64,000 nt of DNA from Neisseria musculi (GCF_014297595.2 NZ_CP060414.2:1860001-1924000), one strand, 5' to 3'; positions 29,808 through 38,473 are shown, counted from the first letter of the stretch. The notes: generated from the letters alone by a model not told the origin. Numbers and translations: made by a program.

Positions 29808-30995
29808 ATGTATTTTATTGGACAAACCAGATTTAGTTTATACATTCCGGGAAGCAATGCTTGGAATGTTTCTAATTTTACAGAAGAAGAATACATTGCC
29901 CATCTGTTTTCAGATGAGCGCATGTCTGTTAGAGTAAATATTTTTTCTGAAATATCAATACCTTTAATGAATAAAATGAGAAAGCAATACGATTTCCGTC
30001 ATATTGTCTCTTATTCGTCAATCTTACCTCAAAAATGGAAAAATATACTATTTAATTTGCAGAAAAAATATCCTTTTCTGTATTTATGTGAAGTAGATTC
30101 GAAAAATGAAAACCCTTTATATTCAATTTTAAAAGGAAAGGAAAGTGGGGCAGTAGCTTTCTTTCGTTTAGATGATGACGATCTGCTATCTATAAACTAT
30201 CTAGATAATTTAGCAAAATATAATAAATCAGCCTATAAAAACATGGCCGTTTCCTTTGGAAAAGGTATTGCTGCCCTCTATAAACAAAATAATTATATGG
30301 ATTTTAGAAATGTCGTGCAACAGTATCCCTCTATGGGACAGGCCTATATAGGTTACTGGTCTGGTAAAAATTTAGAACTACCTCCAATGTATAGCCATCA
30401 TAATTTAGATCAAAATATTCCTGTTATTGTAGACTCTGCAAATATAATGTATTTGCAAACGTATCACGAACAACAAGACTCTAACTATCGCTTCTCGAAA
30501 GCAACAAATATTCAAGAGGCTACTGTTGAAGCAGAGTTATCAAAATATCCAAAAAATAAAAATTCCGAACAACTAATAGCTTGTTTCCCTGTATTGGATA
30601 TGAATATTAGAGAATTTTCAGATAAGAAAACATCTTATTTTTCTATATCCAATCTAGAAATATCCAAAAAAGATACATTGATAGCTATTCAGAAGAATAA
30701 AGATAAATGTTTATTTGAATTAGAATATGAAATTATTCTATCCAAACAATTGACCTCTCCCAAAGCTATAGTATTCTCTTTCAAATTTGATCAGAATGTA
30801 ACAGTTCAATCAGGATTAACTTTTTCATCCTATAATGATATCGGTTGGTTTAAATATATTTGTGGATCTAATGGCACCGCCAATGGAACATTATCATTTA
30901 TCTTGGACAAACCGGCACAGCTTACTGATTTTAGAATAATAATATGGGACGATAGATTTAAATCAATATCTATAAAATCTATTTCCATTTCTTAA
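29808..30995 (+). CDS. Putative glycosyltransferase (rhamnosyltransferase-like) with C-terminal beta module
   Basis: A 395-residue protein starting MYFIGQTRFSLYIPGSNAWN, 20 bases after the previous gene, with AGAGG upstream. FFRLDDDDLLSINYLD near residue 118-133 looks like the metal-binding aspartate cluster of the Rhamno_transf (PF11316-like) GT-A group. The FRHIVSYSSILPQKWKNIL region before it also fits, but the family call is tentative. Residues ~275-395 form a beta-rich tail (LEYEIILS...NDIGWFKYICG...FRIIIWDD) alignable with the tails of the proteins before and after. The gene is the most AT-rich in the window, which suggests recent acquisition. Donor sugar unknown. Confidence 0.6.
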   Translation: MYFIGQTRFSLYIPGSNAWNVSNFTEEEYIAHLFSDERMSVRVNIFSEISIPLMNKMRKQYDFRHIVSYSSILPQKWKNILFNLQKKYPFLYLCEVDSKNENPLYSILKGKESGAVAFFRLDDDDLLSINYLDNLAKYNKSAYKNMAVSFGKGIAALYKQNNYMDFRNVVQQYPSMGQAYIGYWSGKNLELPPMYSHHNLDQNIPVIVDSANIMYLQTYHEQQDSNYRFSKATNIQEATVEAELSKYPKNKNSEQLIACFPVLDMNIREFSDKKTSYFSISNLEISKKDTLIAIQKNKDKCLFELEYEIILSKQLTSPKAIVFSFKFDQNVTVQSGLTFSSYNDIGWFKYICGSNGTANGTLSFILDKPAQLTDFRIIIWDDRFKSISIKSISIS

Positions 30996-31188
30996 CTTTA
31001 AAGGCTATCTTAAATATCAAATGCATCCTACCTTTTTATTAAAGATAGATAAGTCAAGAAAATTATACTATGCTTTAAGATTGCCTGAAGATTCCAAAAA
31101 TTCACGAATGGTTTTTTATTCTTCATAGTCAATGATTTAGCTAGACAAGAGAAAATTACACATTTTAAAAATAGTTTATGGAATTGAA

Positions 31189-32334
31189 ATGAATAAATTA
31201 TTTATTTTAGGATCGTGTGTCAGTAGGGATGCTTTCGCATTAGAGGAAGGAAATGTATACCACATAGTCTCTTATTTGGCTCGAACCTCTTTTGCCGGCA
31301 CCTTCCACCATCAGCCTGTTAAAGATATAGACTTATCAAAAATACCATCTTCGTTTCAACAGAGAATGGTAGAAAACGATTTATCGAAACAAACTGCCCA
31401 TGCCTTAACGCATAACGAATTTGATTGGCTGATTATTGATTTGATTGACGAACGTTTTAATATTTTCGTATCCGACAACGAAGAAGTATTTACACTCTCC
31501 CCGGAGTTTTCCAACAATTGTATCTTCGATAAACCCGGCAAGGTGCTTACTCCTAACAGCGATGAATTTCTTGAGCGTTGGAAAAAGGGGTGGGACAACT
31601 TTATCGATTTGGCAAAAAAACATCAATTTTTGCATAAAATTATTTTAAATAAGGTATTTTGGACTAACCAAACCAGCTCCGGCGGACAGGTTGTTTCAGA
31701 TTTATACCAATCTTGGATTGATGAAAACAACCGCTGGTTACAAGAGCTTTACTCCCATATAGAAAAAACAGGGGGCATCAAGATATTGGAATACCCCCAA
31801 GAGCTGTTTAAAGCAGATTCCGACCATAAATGGGGTGTTCAGCCTTATCACTATGCCAAGCCGCTGTATCTGTATCTTTTGAACTATCTAGGCCGTCTGA
31901 AAACCTACCGGAAGGCGCTGGAAGACAATATTGTCCACACCGATTACCTGCCGCTGTTCATGGATACACTACCCATCAAAAGAAACCATTCAGCTTATCA
32001 GCCTTTGGTTTTTATAGGAGGAAACCAAAGCTACACGGTCAGCATCAAGATTACTCTCGCAGGAAACAAGCAGGCAGGGGAAAAAGATTTACTGCATACG
32101 CTGAAATACGAACCGGAAGAAACCGAGTGGTATGCCGGGCAAAAATACACCCTTTCCGCTGTAAAAGATATCGGCTATTTCAAGTATATCGCCACCCAAG
32201 CTTATACCGTTTATGAACGTGAAATCAGATTCTGCATACCCGCCGGTGCGCGTGCCGTTTTTTCCATTCAAGAATTTTATTCTAAAGGAAAAAATATAAT
32301 CTTAGAAGCAGAGATCAACAAGGCCGGCAAATGA
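31189..32334 (+). CDS. DUF6270 protein (SGNH-like) with C-terminal beta module
   Basis: A 381-residue protein. The N-terminal FILGSCVSRDAFALEEGNVYHIVSYLARTSFA and the downstream DHKWGVQPYHYAKPLYLYLL are characteristic of DUF6270. In this family a Gly-Ser-Cys motif and a later Asp..His pair resemble the nucleophile and D/H blocks of SGNH esterases or acyltransferases. A role in modifying (for example O-acetylating) the capsule is an inference. The C-terminal ~115 residues carry KDIGYFKYIAT, matching the module of the two preceding proteins. About 190 AT-rich bases without a gene separate it from the previous gene. It contains an uptake sequence at 31892, the first full one after 26794. Its stop overlaps the next ATG. 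Confidence 0.75.
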   Translation: MNKLFILGSCVSRDAFALEEGNVYHIVSYLARTSFAGTFHHQPVKDIDLSKIPSSFQQRMVENDLSKQTAHALTHNEFDWLIIDLIDERFNIFVSDNEEVFTLSPEFSNNCIFDKPGKVLTPNSDEFLERWKKGWDNFIDLAKKHQFLHKIILNKVFWTNQTSSGGQVVSDLYQSWIDENNRWLQELYSHIEKTGGIKILEYPQELFKADSDHKWGVQPYHYAKPLYLYLLNYLGRLKTYRKALEDNIVHTDYLPLFMDTLPIKRNHSAYQPLVFIGGNQSYTVSIKITLAGNKQAGEKDLLHTLKYEPEETEWYAGQKYTLSAVKDIGYFKYIATQAYTVYEREIRFCIPAGARAVFSIQEFYSKGKNIILEAEINKAGK

Positions 32335-33311
32335 ACATCTATTTAATCAGCGATAGCTTAACCCAAACATCTCTACAAAAAGAAGATATATCACTAAGCA
32401 GCAGTTGGTTTTCCCTCCGCAAAAACAACGGCTCGGTATTATTGGTCGAGTCTGCATGGAACGGCCGAAAAAACCGCTGGAAGTTCAAAATCGCCTCCTA
32501 TCCCGACCATCCCAAACGCAGCAACGAAAAACTGGTGCGTTTGGTTCAGACCGCAAAAGATAAGGGGATTTCCACCGTTTTTTGGAATAAAGAAGATTCG
32601 GTTCATTTCGACCGCTTTATCGATTCTGCCAAACATTTCGACCATATTTTTACCGTGGATGAAAATTGTGTGGAGCGGTATCGGGAGGTTGTGCCTGCCT
32701 CAACCACGGTTGATGTAGCGATGTTTCCCGTCCAACCCCGTATCCATAACTATCAAGGGTTTAACTTTCGGCAGGTGGAAGCAAATTTTGTCGGCAGCTT
32801 CAGCAGGCATATTCACAACAAACGCCGCGAACGCCAGGAAATGCTGTTTTCTGCGGCTTTGAAGGCGGGTTTGCCGGTTACGGTTTTCGACCGAAATTCA
32901 AACAGAAAATCAAGAAACTACCGTTACCCTGAGCAGGAATTCGGCCTGAAAATCATGCCGGCTTTAGATTATGCCCAAACCGCCGATATCTACCGCCGTT
33001 TTGCAGTGTCGCTGAATGTAAACACCATTGAAGACTCACCCACTATGTTTTCACGGCGGGTAGTGGAAATTCTGGCCTGCGGCGGCATTTTGGTTTCCAC
33101 CCCCGGCATAGCGATGGACAGGCTGTTTAAAGATTATTGCCATATCGTGAACCATGAAGATGAAGCGGCAGCTTTATTTGAACGTTTGAAACACGGGCCG
33201 TCTGAACATGATTTGGAAATGGCCAAGGCCGGGGCAGACTTTGTGTTAAACCATTTCACTTGGCGGAAATTTTTAGAAAAAATCCAATCTGTTATCCACT
33301 CAACAAAATAA
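32331..33311 (+). CDS. Glycosyltransferase, CgeB-like, short paralogue
   Basis: A 326-residue protein whose ATG overlaps the previous stop (ATGA). LLVESAWNGRKNRWKFKIASYPDHP, STVFWNKEDSVHFDRF, ANFVGSFSRHIHNKRRERQ and LNVNTIEDSPTMFSRRVVEILACGG match the central domain of the 25362 gene block by block, without that gene's N-terminal coiled coil and C-terminal extension. Probably a retaining GT-B capsule glycosyltransferase in the cytoplasm. Base composition returns toward the chromosomal norm here. One base separates it from lipA. Confidence 0.78.
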   Translation: MNIYLISDSLTQTSLQKEDISLSSSWFSLRKNNGSVLLVESAWNGRKNRWKFKIASYPDHPKRSNEKLVRLVQTAKDKGISTVFWNKEDSVHFDRFIDSAKHFDHIFTVDENCVERYREVVPASTTVDVAMFPVQPRIHNYQGFNFRQVEANFVGSFSRHIHNKRRERQEMLFSAALKAGLPVTVFDRNSNRKSRNYRYPEQEFGLKIMPALDYAQTADIYRRFAVSLNVNTIEDSPTMFSRRVVEILACGGILVSTPGIAMDRLFKDYCHIVNHEDEAAALFERLKHGPSEHDLEMAKAGADFVLNHFTWRKFLEKIQSVIHSTK

Positions 33312-33312
33312 A

Positions 33313-35454
33313 ATGCTTTTCTCAAGTTTCGGGCTTTGGCGCCAACAAAAAACACTGCGCGCCCTCCTTCACCCTGCCGGGCAGGCTGGCGGAGAGGTTC
33401 TATTGTGGGGCAGAAAACATACCCGGCGGGAATATTGGATACGCTCGGTGTTGAAAAAAAACGTTATTTATCTTGAAGACGGCTTTCTGCGCTCGCTCGG
33501 CTTGGGCGTGGAAGGTTGGCCGCCGTTTTCTATGGTGGCAGACGATTTGGGCATCTATTACGACACCACCCGCCCCTCCCGCTTGGAGGCGTTGATTTTG
33601 GCAGCGGATCAGATGCCGTCTGAAACATTGGCCGATGCCCCAAAAGCGGCAGAATTAATCGTTGCCCACGGTTTGTCGAAATATAACCATGCGCCTGATT
33701 TTTCTTGGGATGTGTTTCAGGCCGAGCATTCCGATACCGCGTGCGTACCTGAATCCGCGTATGGCAAATCAAGCGGGGCAGAGACAAAGCGGGATACTCA
33801 GGTCAAGCCCGAGTATAACGGAAATAAACATCTCAGGCCGTCTGAAAAAGAAATCGTGCTGGTTATCGACCAAACCTACGGCGATATGGCGGTGCAATAC
33901 GGTGCAGCCGATGCGCAAACCTTTGCGCAAATGTTTCAGACGGCCTCAGCCGAAAATCCCGATGCTGAAATTTGGGTGAAAACCCACCCCGATGTGTTAA
34001 ACGGCAAAAAACGCGGCTACCTCACCGATTTGCCGCAAGCGCAAAACGTGCGCCTGCTGGCGGCCGATGTCAGCCCGCTCTCACTGCTCGCGCAAGTGGA
34101 TAAAGTGTATTGCGTAACTTCGCAGATGGGCTTCGAGGCCTTGCTGCTGGGCAAACCGGTGGCAGTGTTCGGGCTGCCCTGGTATGCCGGCTGGGGCGTT
34201 TCAGACGACCGCCATGCGGGCGTGAAAACCCTGCAGCAGCAGAACCGCCGCGCCCCGCGCACGCTGATGCAGCTTTTTGCCGCAGCCTATCTGCAATACA
34301 GCCGCTATCTCAATCCCAACACGGGCGAAGCAGGCACGGTGTTTGACGTTATCGGCCATTTGGCCGCCGAGCGCCGCCGCAACGAAAAACTGCGCGGCAA
34401 TCTTTACTGCGTGGGCGTGTCGCTGTGGAAACGGGCGGTGATGAAACCGTTTTTCCATGCTCCCGCCTGCCGCCTGCATTTTGTTTCATCGCTGAAAAAA
34501 CTGCGCGAAATGCCGCTGCCTGCCGATGCGCGGCTGTTGGTGTGGGGCTGCGGCAGGCAGGAGCTGCTGGATTTTGCCGCCGAACGCGGCCTGCCCGTGC
34601 TGCATATGGAAGACGGCTTTATCCGCTCGGTGGGCTTGGGCTCGAATCTGGTGCCGCCGCTCTCGCTGGTTTGCGACCCTATGGGCATTTACTTTAACGC
34701 AGAAAAGCCCTCGCGCTTGGAGCATATCCTGCAAAACCAAACATTTACCCGGCGGGATTTTCAGACGGCCTCATCGCTGCAAAACGCGCTCACCGAAGCG
34801 GGCATCAGCAAATACAATGTCGGCGGCGGCGCGTTGGCCGTTCCGCCCGATGCCGGCAGGGTGCTGCTGGTGCCCGGCCAGGTTGAAGACGATGCCTCGC
34901 TGCGCCACGGCTCGCCCGCAATCCGCAAAAATCTGGATTTGCTGAAAAAAGTGCGCGCGCTCAACCCCGATGCCTACATTATCTACAAACCGCACCCCGA
35001 TGTGGTGAGCGGTAACCGCACCGGCCACATCCCCCCCGAAGAGGCCGCGCGCTATGCCGACCAAACCGTAACCGAATGCGATATTGCCACCTGCCTGCAA
35101 CACGCCCACGAAGTGCACACGCTCACCTCGCTTTCAGGCTTCGAAGCCCTGCTGCGCGGCAAAACCGTGCATTGCTACGGCCTGCCTTTTTATGCGGGCT
35201 GGGGTTTGACCCGCGACCACCTGCCGCTTCCCCGCCGCACACGCAAACTGGCTTTGTGGCAGCTGGTGGCAGGCACGCTGGTTTATTACCCCGATTATGT
35301 CTGCCCCGAAACCCGCCGCCCGGTCGATGCGCAAACCGCCGTCAATATTCTGCGCAGGCAGAAAACGCAGCAAGGCGGCGGCCGTCTGAAAAGAAGTTTT
35401 GCCGCCAAACAGTGGGGCAAACTCAAACAGCTGCGCGTGTTATTCAGGCCATAA
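33313..35454 (+). CDS. lipA: Capsule beta-Kdo transferase LipA (KpsC)
   Basis: KpsC family, 713 residues. Two similar halves are visible: the first with YLEDGFLRSLGLGVEGWPP (about residues 52-70) and the second with HMEDGFIRSVGLGSNLVPP (about 430-450). Each is followed by GIY..T/NAEKPSRLE and later WVKTHPDV / IYKPHPDV and GLPWYAGWG / GLPFYAGWG. The two transferase domains build the poly-beta-Kdo linker on phosphatidylglycerol to which the capsule is attached. It is region B of meningococcal nomenclature, here directly behind region A. An A8 run lies at 33454-33461. Normal GC and several uptake sequences distinguish it from the upstream cassette. Confidence 0.96.
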   Translation: MLFSSFGLWRQQKTLRALLHPAGQAGGEVLLWGRKHTRREYWIRSVLKKNVIYLEDGFLRSLGLGVEGWPPFSMVADDLGIYYDTTRPSRLEALILAADQMPSETLADAPKAAELIVAHGLSKYNHAPDFSWDVFQAEHSDTACVPESAYGKSSGAETKRDTQVKPEYNGNKHLRPSEKEIVLVIDQTYGDMAVQYGAADAQTFAQMFQTASAENPDAEIWVKTHPDVLNGKKRGYLTDLPQAQNVRLLAADVSPLSLLAQVDKVYCVTSQMGFEALLLGKPVAVFGLPWYAGWGVSDDRHAGVKTLQQQNRRAPRTLMQLFAAAYLQYSRYLNPNTGEAGTVFDVIGHLAAERRRNEKLRGNLYCVGVSLWKRAVMKPFFHAPACRLHFVSSLKKLREMPLPADARLLVWGCGRQELLDFAAERGLPVLHMEDGFIRSVGLGSNLVPPLSLVCDPMGIYFNAEKPSRLEHILQNQTFTRRDFQTASSLQNALTEAGISKYNVGGGALAVPPDAGRVLLVPGQVEDDASLRHGSPAIRKNLDLLKKVRALNPDAYIIYKPHPDVVSGNRTGHIPPEEAARYADQTVTECDIATCLQHAHEVHTLTSLSGFEALLRGKTVHCYGLPFYAGWGLTRDHLPLPRRTRKLALWQLVAGTLVYYPDYVCPETRRPVDAQTAVNILRRQKTQQGGGRLKRSFAAKQWGKLKQLRVLFRP

Positions 35455-35618
35455 AAGCCGGATTCAAAAAATCAATATATTGAATGCTTTATTTCAGCAA
35501 CAGGCAGCAGGCCGCAAACAGTTGAAGATAACAGAGCCGAACTCTGCTGCCGCCCCGAAGCTGACAACCCGTTCTCTCTGCACCAAGCCGCAGCAACGCC
35601 TTACTGAAAGGAGATAAA

Positions 35619-35666
35619 GTGATTCACGATATAGACCACAAGGTTGAACCATTAAGGAAGTGTTGA
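35619..35666 (+). CDS. Possible 15-codon leader peptide coupled to lipB
   Basis: GTG at 35619 follows a strong AAAGGAG and opens a 15-codon frame (VIHDIDHKVEPLRKC). Its TGA shares its last base with the lipB ATG (TGATG). It is in a different frame from lipB. This would allow translational coupling, but no conservation evidence is available here. Confidence 0.3.
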   Translation: MIHDIDHKVEPLRKC

Positions 35667-36928
35667 TGACAAACACCTTTATTCCCGGATCGCTGGAAGC
35701 ACTCTGCCGCAGCAGCAGGCGCATTTTGCTGTTGCAGGGGCCGGTGGGGCCGTTTTTCAAAACCTTCTCGCAATGGCTCACCGAAAACCGCCGCAAAACC
35801 GTGTTCAAGCTCAATTTCAATTATGGCGATGAGGTGTTTTACCCGCTGCATATGCCGCGCACCTTTGCCTACCGCGACACCTATCAGGCCTTCCCGGCCT
35901 TTCTGGCCGCATTTGTGCAGGAAAACCGCATCGATGCCGTGGTGTGTTTCGGCGATTTCCGCCCCTACCACACCGCCGCCAGGCAGGTGGCCGAAGAACA
36001 CGGCATCGATTTTTGGGTATTTGAAGAAGGCTATTTCCGCCCTTTCTACATCACGCTCGAAAAACACGGCGTAAATGCTTTTTCGCCGCTTCCGCGCGAT
36101 GCCGCCTTTTTTCAGACGGCCTTTGCCAAGCTGCGCCGGCAAGAATACATTGAACCGCCCCCCGTGCGCGGCGGTTTTTGGCCGATGGCAAAATGCGCGG
36201 TGCGCTACTATTCTGCCGCCGCCCGGCAGCGCAGCCGCTATCCGCATTATATCCACCACCGCATCAACAGCTTAAGCCACTATATCCGCGCTTGGGCGCG
36301 CTCAGGTGTCAAGCGCGCCGTTTATATGCTGCAAGACCGCAAATTCGGCCGCGAAACAGCAAGCGGCCGCTACGGCAGGTTTTATATTCTGCCGCTGCAA
36401 GTGTTCAACGACAGCCAAGTGCGCATACACAGCGATTTTTCATCGGTGCAGAATTTTCTGCTGCACGTGCTCACATCGTTTGCCGCCCACGCGCCCGAAC
36501 ACACCAACCTGATTGTGAAACACCACCCGATGGACAGAGGCTTTACCGATTACCGCCGCGACATCAACCGCTTTATCCGGCAACACCCCAAGCTCAAAGG
36601 CCGCATTTTTTATGTGCACGATGCCCCGCTGCCCGTTTTTCTGCGCTACGGCGCCGGCATGGTTACGCTCAACAGCACCAGCGGTCTCTCCGCGCTGATT
36701 CACGGCATGCCGGTCAAAACCATCGGTCGCGCCGCCTACGATATTCCCGGCATCACCTTTCAAGGCAGCTTGGCCGAATTTTGGAAACACCCCGAGCCGC
36801 CCGATGAAGAATTATTCCATGCCTACCGTATGTATCACATCAACACCACCCAGATTAACGGCAGCTTCTACAGCGAAGTGCGCCTGCCCGCAACCGCAGG
36901 CAGCGGCACCCTGCCGCCTGAAAGCTGA
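35666..36928 (+). CDS. lipB: Capsule beta-Kdo transferase LipB (KpsS)
   Basis: KpsS family, 420 residues. I chose the ATG at 35666 with AAGGA 7 bases upstream; a GTG at 35660 is also in frame. ILLLQGPVGPFFKTFSQWL, FNYGDEVFYPL, DFWVFEEGYFRPFYITLEKHGVN, IVKHHPMDRGFTDY and NSTSGLSALIHGMPVKTIGRAAYDIPG are typical. It adds the first Kdo to the lipid acceptor before LipA extends the linker. 211 bases separate it from lipA. Last gene of the capsule block. Confidence 0.96.
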   Translation: MTNTFIPGSLEALCRSSRRILLLQGPVGPFFKTFSQWLTENRRKTVFKLNFNYGDEVFYPLHMPRTFAYRDTYQAFPAFLAAFVQENRIDAVVCFGDFRPYHTAARQVAEEHGIDFWVFEEGYFRPFYITLEKHGVNAFSPLPRDAAFFQTAFAKLRRQEYIEPPPVRGGFWPMAKCAVRYYSAAARQRSRYPHYIHHRINSLSHYIRAWARSGVKRAVYMLQDRKFGRETASGRYGRFYILPLQVFNDSQVRIHSDFSSVQNFLLHVLTSFAAHAPEHTNLIVKHHPMDRGFTDYRRDINRFIRQHPKLKGRIFYVHDAPLPVFLRYGAGMVTLNSTSGLSALIHGMPVKTIGRAAYDIPGITFQGSLAEFWKHPEPPDEELFHAYRMYHINTTQINGSFYSEVRLPATAGSGTLPPES

Positions 36929-36991
36929 AAAAACCAAGCAGAAACCAACCGCCCGGCAGCCGGCCTGCCGTCAAACCGCCAACCGTCTGAA

Positions 36992-37110
36992 CAACCTTTT
37001 CAGACGGCCCAACCTTTTCAGACGGCCCAACCTTTTCAGACGGCCCAACCTTTCAGACGGCCAACCTTTCAGACGGCCAACCTTTCAGACGGCCAACCTT
37101 TCAGACGGCT
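36992..37110 (-). repeat. Tandem array of seven uptake sequences
   Basis: Seven copies of CAACCTTTTCAGACGGCC or its 16-17 base shortened form lie head to tail, all with the uptake sequence in the same (minus) orientation. The first units have TTTT before CAGACGG, the later ones TTT. It sits between lipB and the EamA gene. Confidence 0.95.
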
Positions 37111-37208
37111 TTTACGGCACCGCTCGACAGCACTGCCTGCCGGCCTTGTGCGCAAAACGGGTATCCGCTATAAAGCCGCTGTTTCCACTTCCAAACCGAC
37201 CAACCGTT

Positions 37209-38105
37209 ATGGCTTCTCCCCTTTCCGCTCCCAAAGACCCGCTCGGCTCGGGCTGGATGATTCTGGCCGCCCTCTGCTTCACCCTGATGAATTTCTGGGT
37301 GAAAACCGCTTCGCAAACCTTCGGCTTCGGCGCCGGCGAGCTGGTTTTCTGGCGTATGGCTTTTGCCGCGCTGTTTCTCGGCATCACCGCCAAAGTGCAA
37401 GGCAAAACTTTCGCCACACCGCATTGGCGTGCACATTTAAACCGCAGCATTTCCGGCACGCTGGGGATGTTTTGCATTTTCTATGCCGTGATGCACCTGC
37501 CGCTGGCCACCGGCGTAACGCTGGGCTACACCTCTTCGATTTTTCTGGCGGTGCTGTCGTTTGCCGTATTGAAAGAGCGGGTGTCGGCCTACACGCTGGC
37601 GGTGCTGCTGCTGGGCTTTGGCGGCGTGGTGTTGCTGCTCAACCCTTCTTTTCAAAGCGGGCAGGAACCGGCGGCTTTGGTAGGACTGCTTGGCGGCCTC
37701 TTGGCGGGCTGGGCTTATCTGCAGGTGCGCGGGCTTTCACTTTTGGGCGAGCCGGGCTGGCGGGTGGTGTTTTATCTCTCGTTAGTCGGCATGGCTTTAT
37801 CGGCGCTGTGGGCAAGCCTCACCGGCTGGCACCTGCCCACCGCCGCCTCCCTGCCCTCCCTGCTGGGCATCGGCGCATCGGCGCTGGCCGCGCAGCTCTG
37901 CCTCACCCGCGCCTATAAAGTCGGCAACACATTCACCGTGGCCTCGCTCTCCTATCTCACCGTGGTGTTTTCTTCGCTGGCAGGCGCTTGGTTTTTGTCC
38001 GACAAAATCAGTTGGCAGGAAATGTTGGGAATGGGTATTATTGCGGCAAGCGGTATTTTGAGCAGCATCAAGCCGCCGCAGCGGCGTAAATCCCGACAAC
38101 ACTAA
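37209..38105 (+). CDS. EamA/DMT-family transporter
   Basis: A 298-residue protein with about ten transmembrane helices in two EamA repeats (about 15-140 and 155-290). A longer in-frame start at 36804 overlaps lipB and translates the uptake-sequence array, so I chose the ATG at 37209. GWMILAALCFTLMNFWVKTAS, MHLPLATGVTLGYTSSIFLAVLSFAVLKERVS and TVASLSYLTVVFSSLAGAWFLSDKISWQEMLGMGIIAASG are the repeat signatures, including the LKER/DKIS ends of each half. The substrate cannot be told; relatives export amino acids, nucleotides or metabolites. It is followed 11 bases later by the SpoIIAA-like gene, probably an operon. Confidence 0.88.
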   Translation: MASPLSAPKDPLGSGWMILAALCFTLMNFWVKTASQTFGFGAGELVFWRMAFAALFLGITAKVQGKTFATPHWRAHLNRSISGTLGMFCIFYAVMHLPLATGVTLGYTSSIFLAVLSFAVLKERVSAYTLAVLLLGFGGVVLLLNPSFQSGQEPAALVGLLGGLLAGWAYLQVRGLSLLGEPGWRVVFYLSLVGMALSALWASLTGWHLPTAASLPSLLGIGASALAAQLCLTRAYKVGNTFTVASLSYLTVVFSSLAGAWFLSDKISWQEMLGMGIIAASGILSSIKPPQRRKSRQH

Positions 38106-38116
38106 GGAGCAGCATC

Positions 38117-38473
38117 ATGATTTCCATCAGAGAGCAGGCCTATGGTTTGAATGTGGCACTGTATAACGAATTCACGCTGGAAGATTTCTACCAATTCGAG
38201 CGCGCCGCTTTGGAATGCACGCAGAAAGTCCACCGCCCCGATATGCTGCTCGATTTAACCATGCTCAAAGATTTCACCATCGATATGGCGGTGGAACAGC
38301 TTAAATTTATGCGCCAACACGAAAACGATTTCGGCCGCATCGCCATTGTGGTCGATGATGTTTGGATCAAACTCGGCACCCGCCTCTCCGGGCTGATTAC
38401 CCAACAGCACCCCAAATATTTTGAAGATACCGCTTCTGCGCAGGCCTGGTTGCAGGAATCGCAGCCGGCATAG
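38117..38473 (+). CDS. SpoIIAA-like (STAS-fold) protein
   Basis: A 118-residue soluble protein behind AAGGAG. The order of strands and helices (YGLNVALYNEFTLEDFYQFE, DMLLDLTMLKDFTIDMAVEQLKF, RIAIVVDDVW, YFEDTASAQAWL) fits the SpoIIAA-like/STAS group (PF11964-type). Its function is not known; related proteins have been proposed to bind lipids. It follows the EamA gene after 11 bases. Confidence 0.65.
   Translation: MISIREQAYGLNVALYNEFTLEDFYQFERAALECTQKVHRPDMLLDLTMLKDFTIDMAVEQLKFMRQHENDFGRIAIVVDDVWIKLGTRLSGLITQQHPKYFEDTASAQAWLQESQPA

Noticed and set aside
36804..37208. N-terminal extension of the EamA gene frame, with repeated LFRRPN
   Set aside because: The repeats are translated uptake sequences and the frame overlaps lipB. 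The EamA protein starts naturally at 37209.
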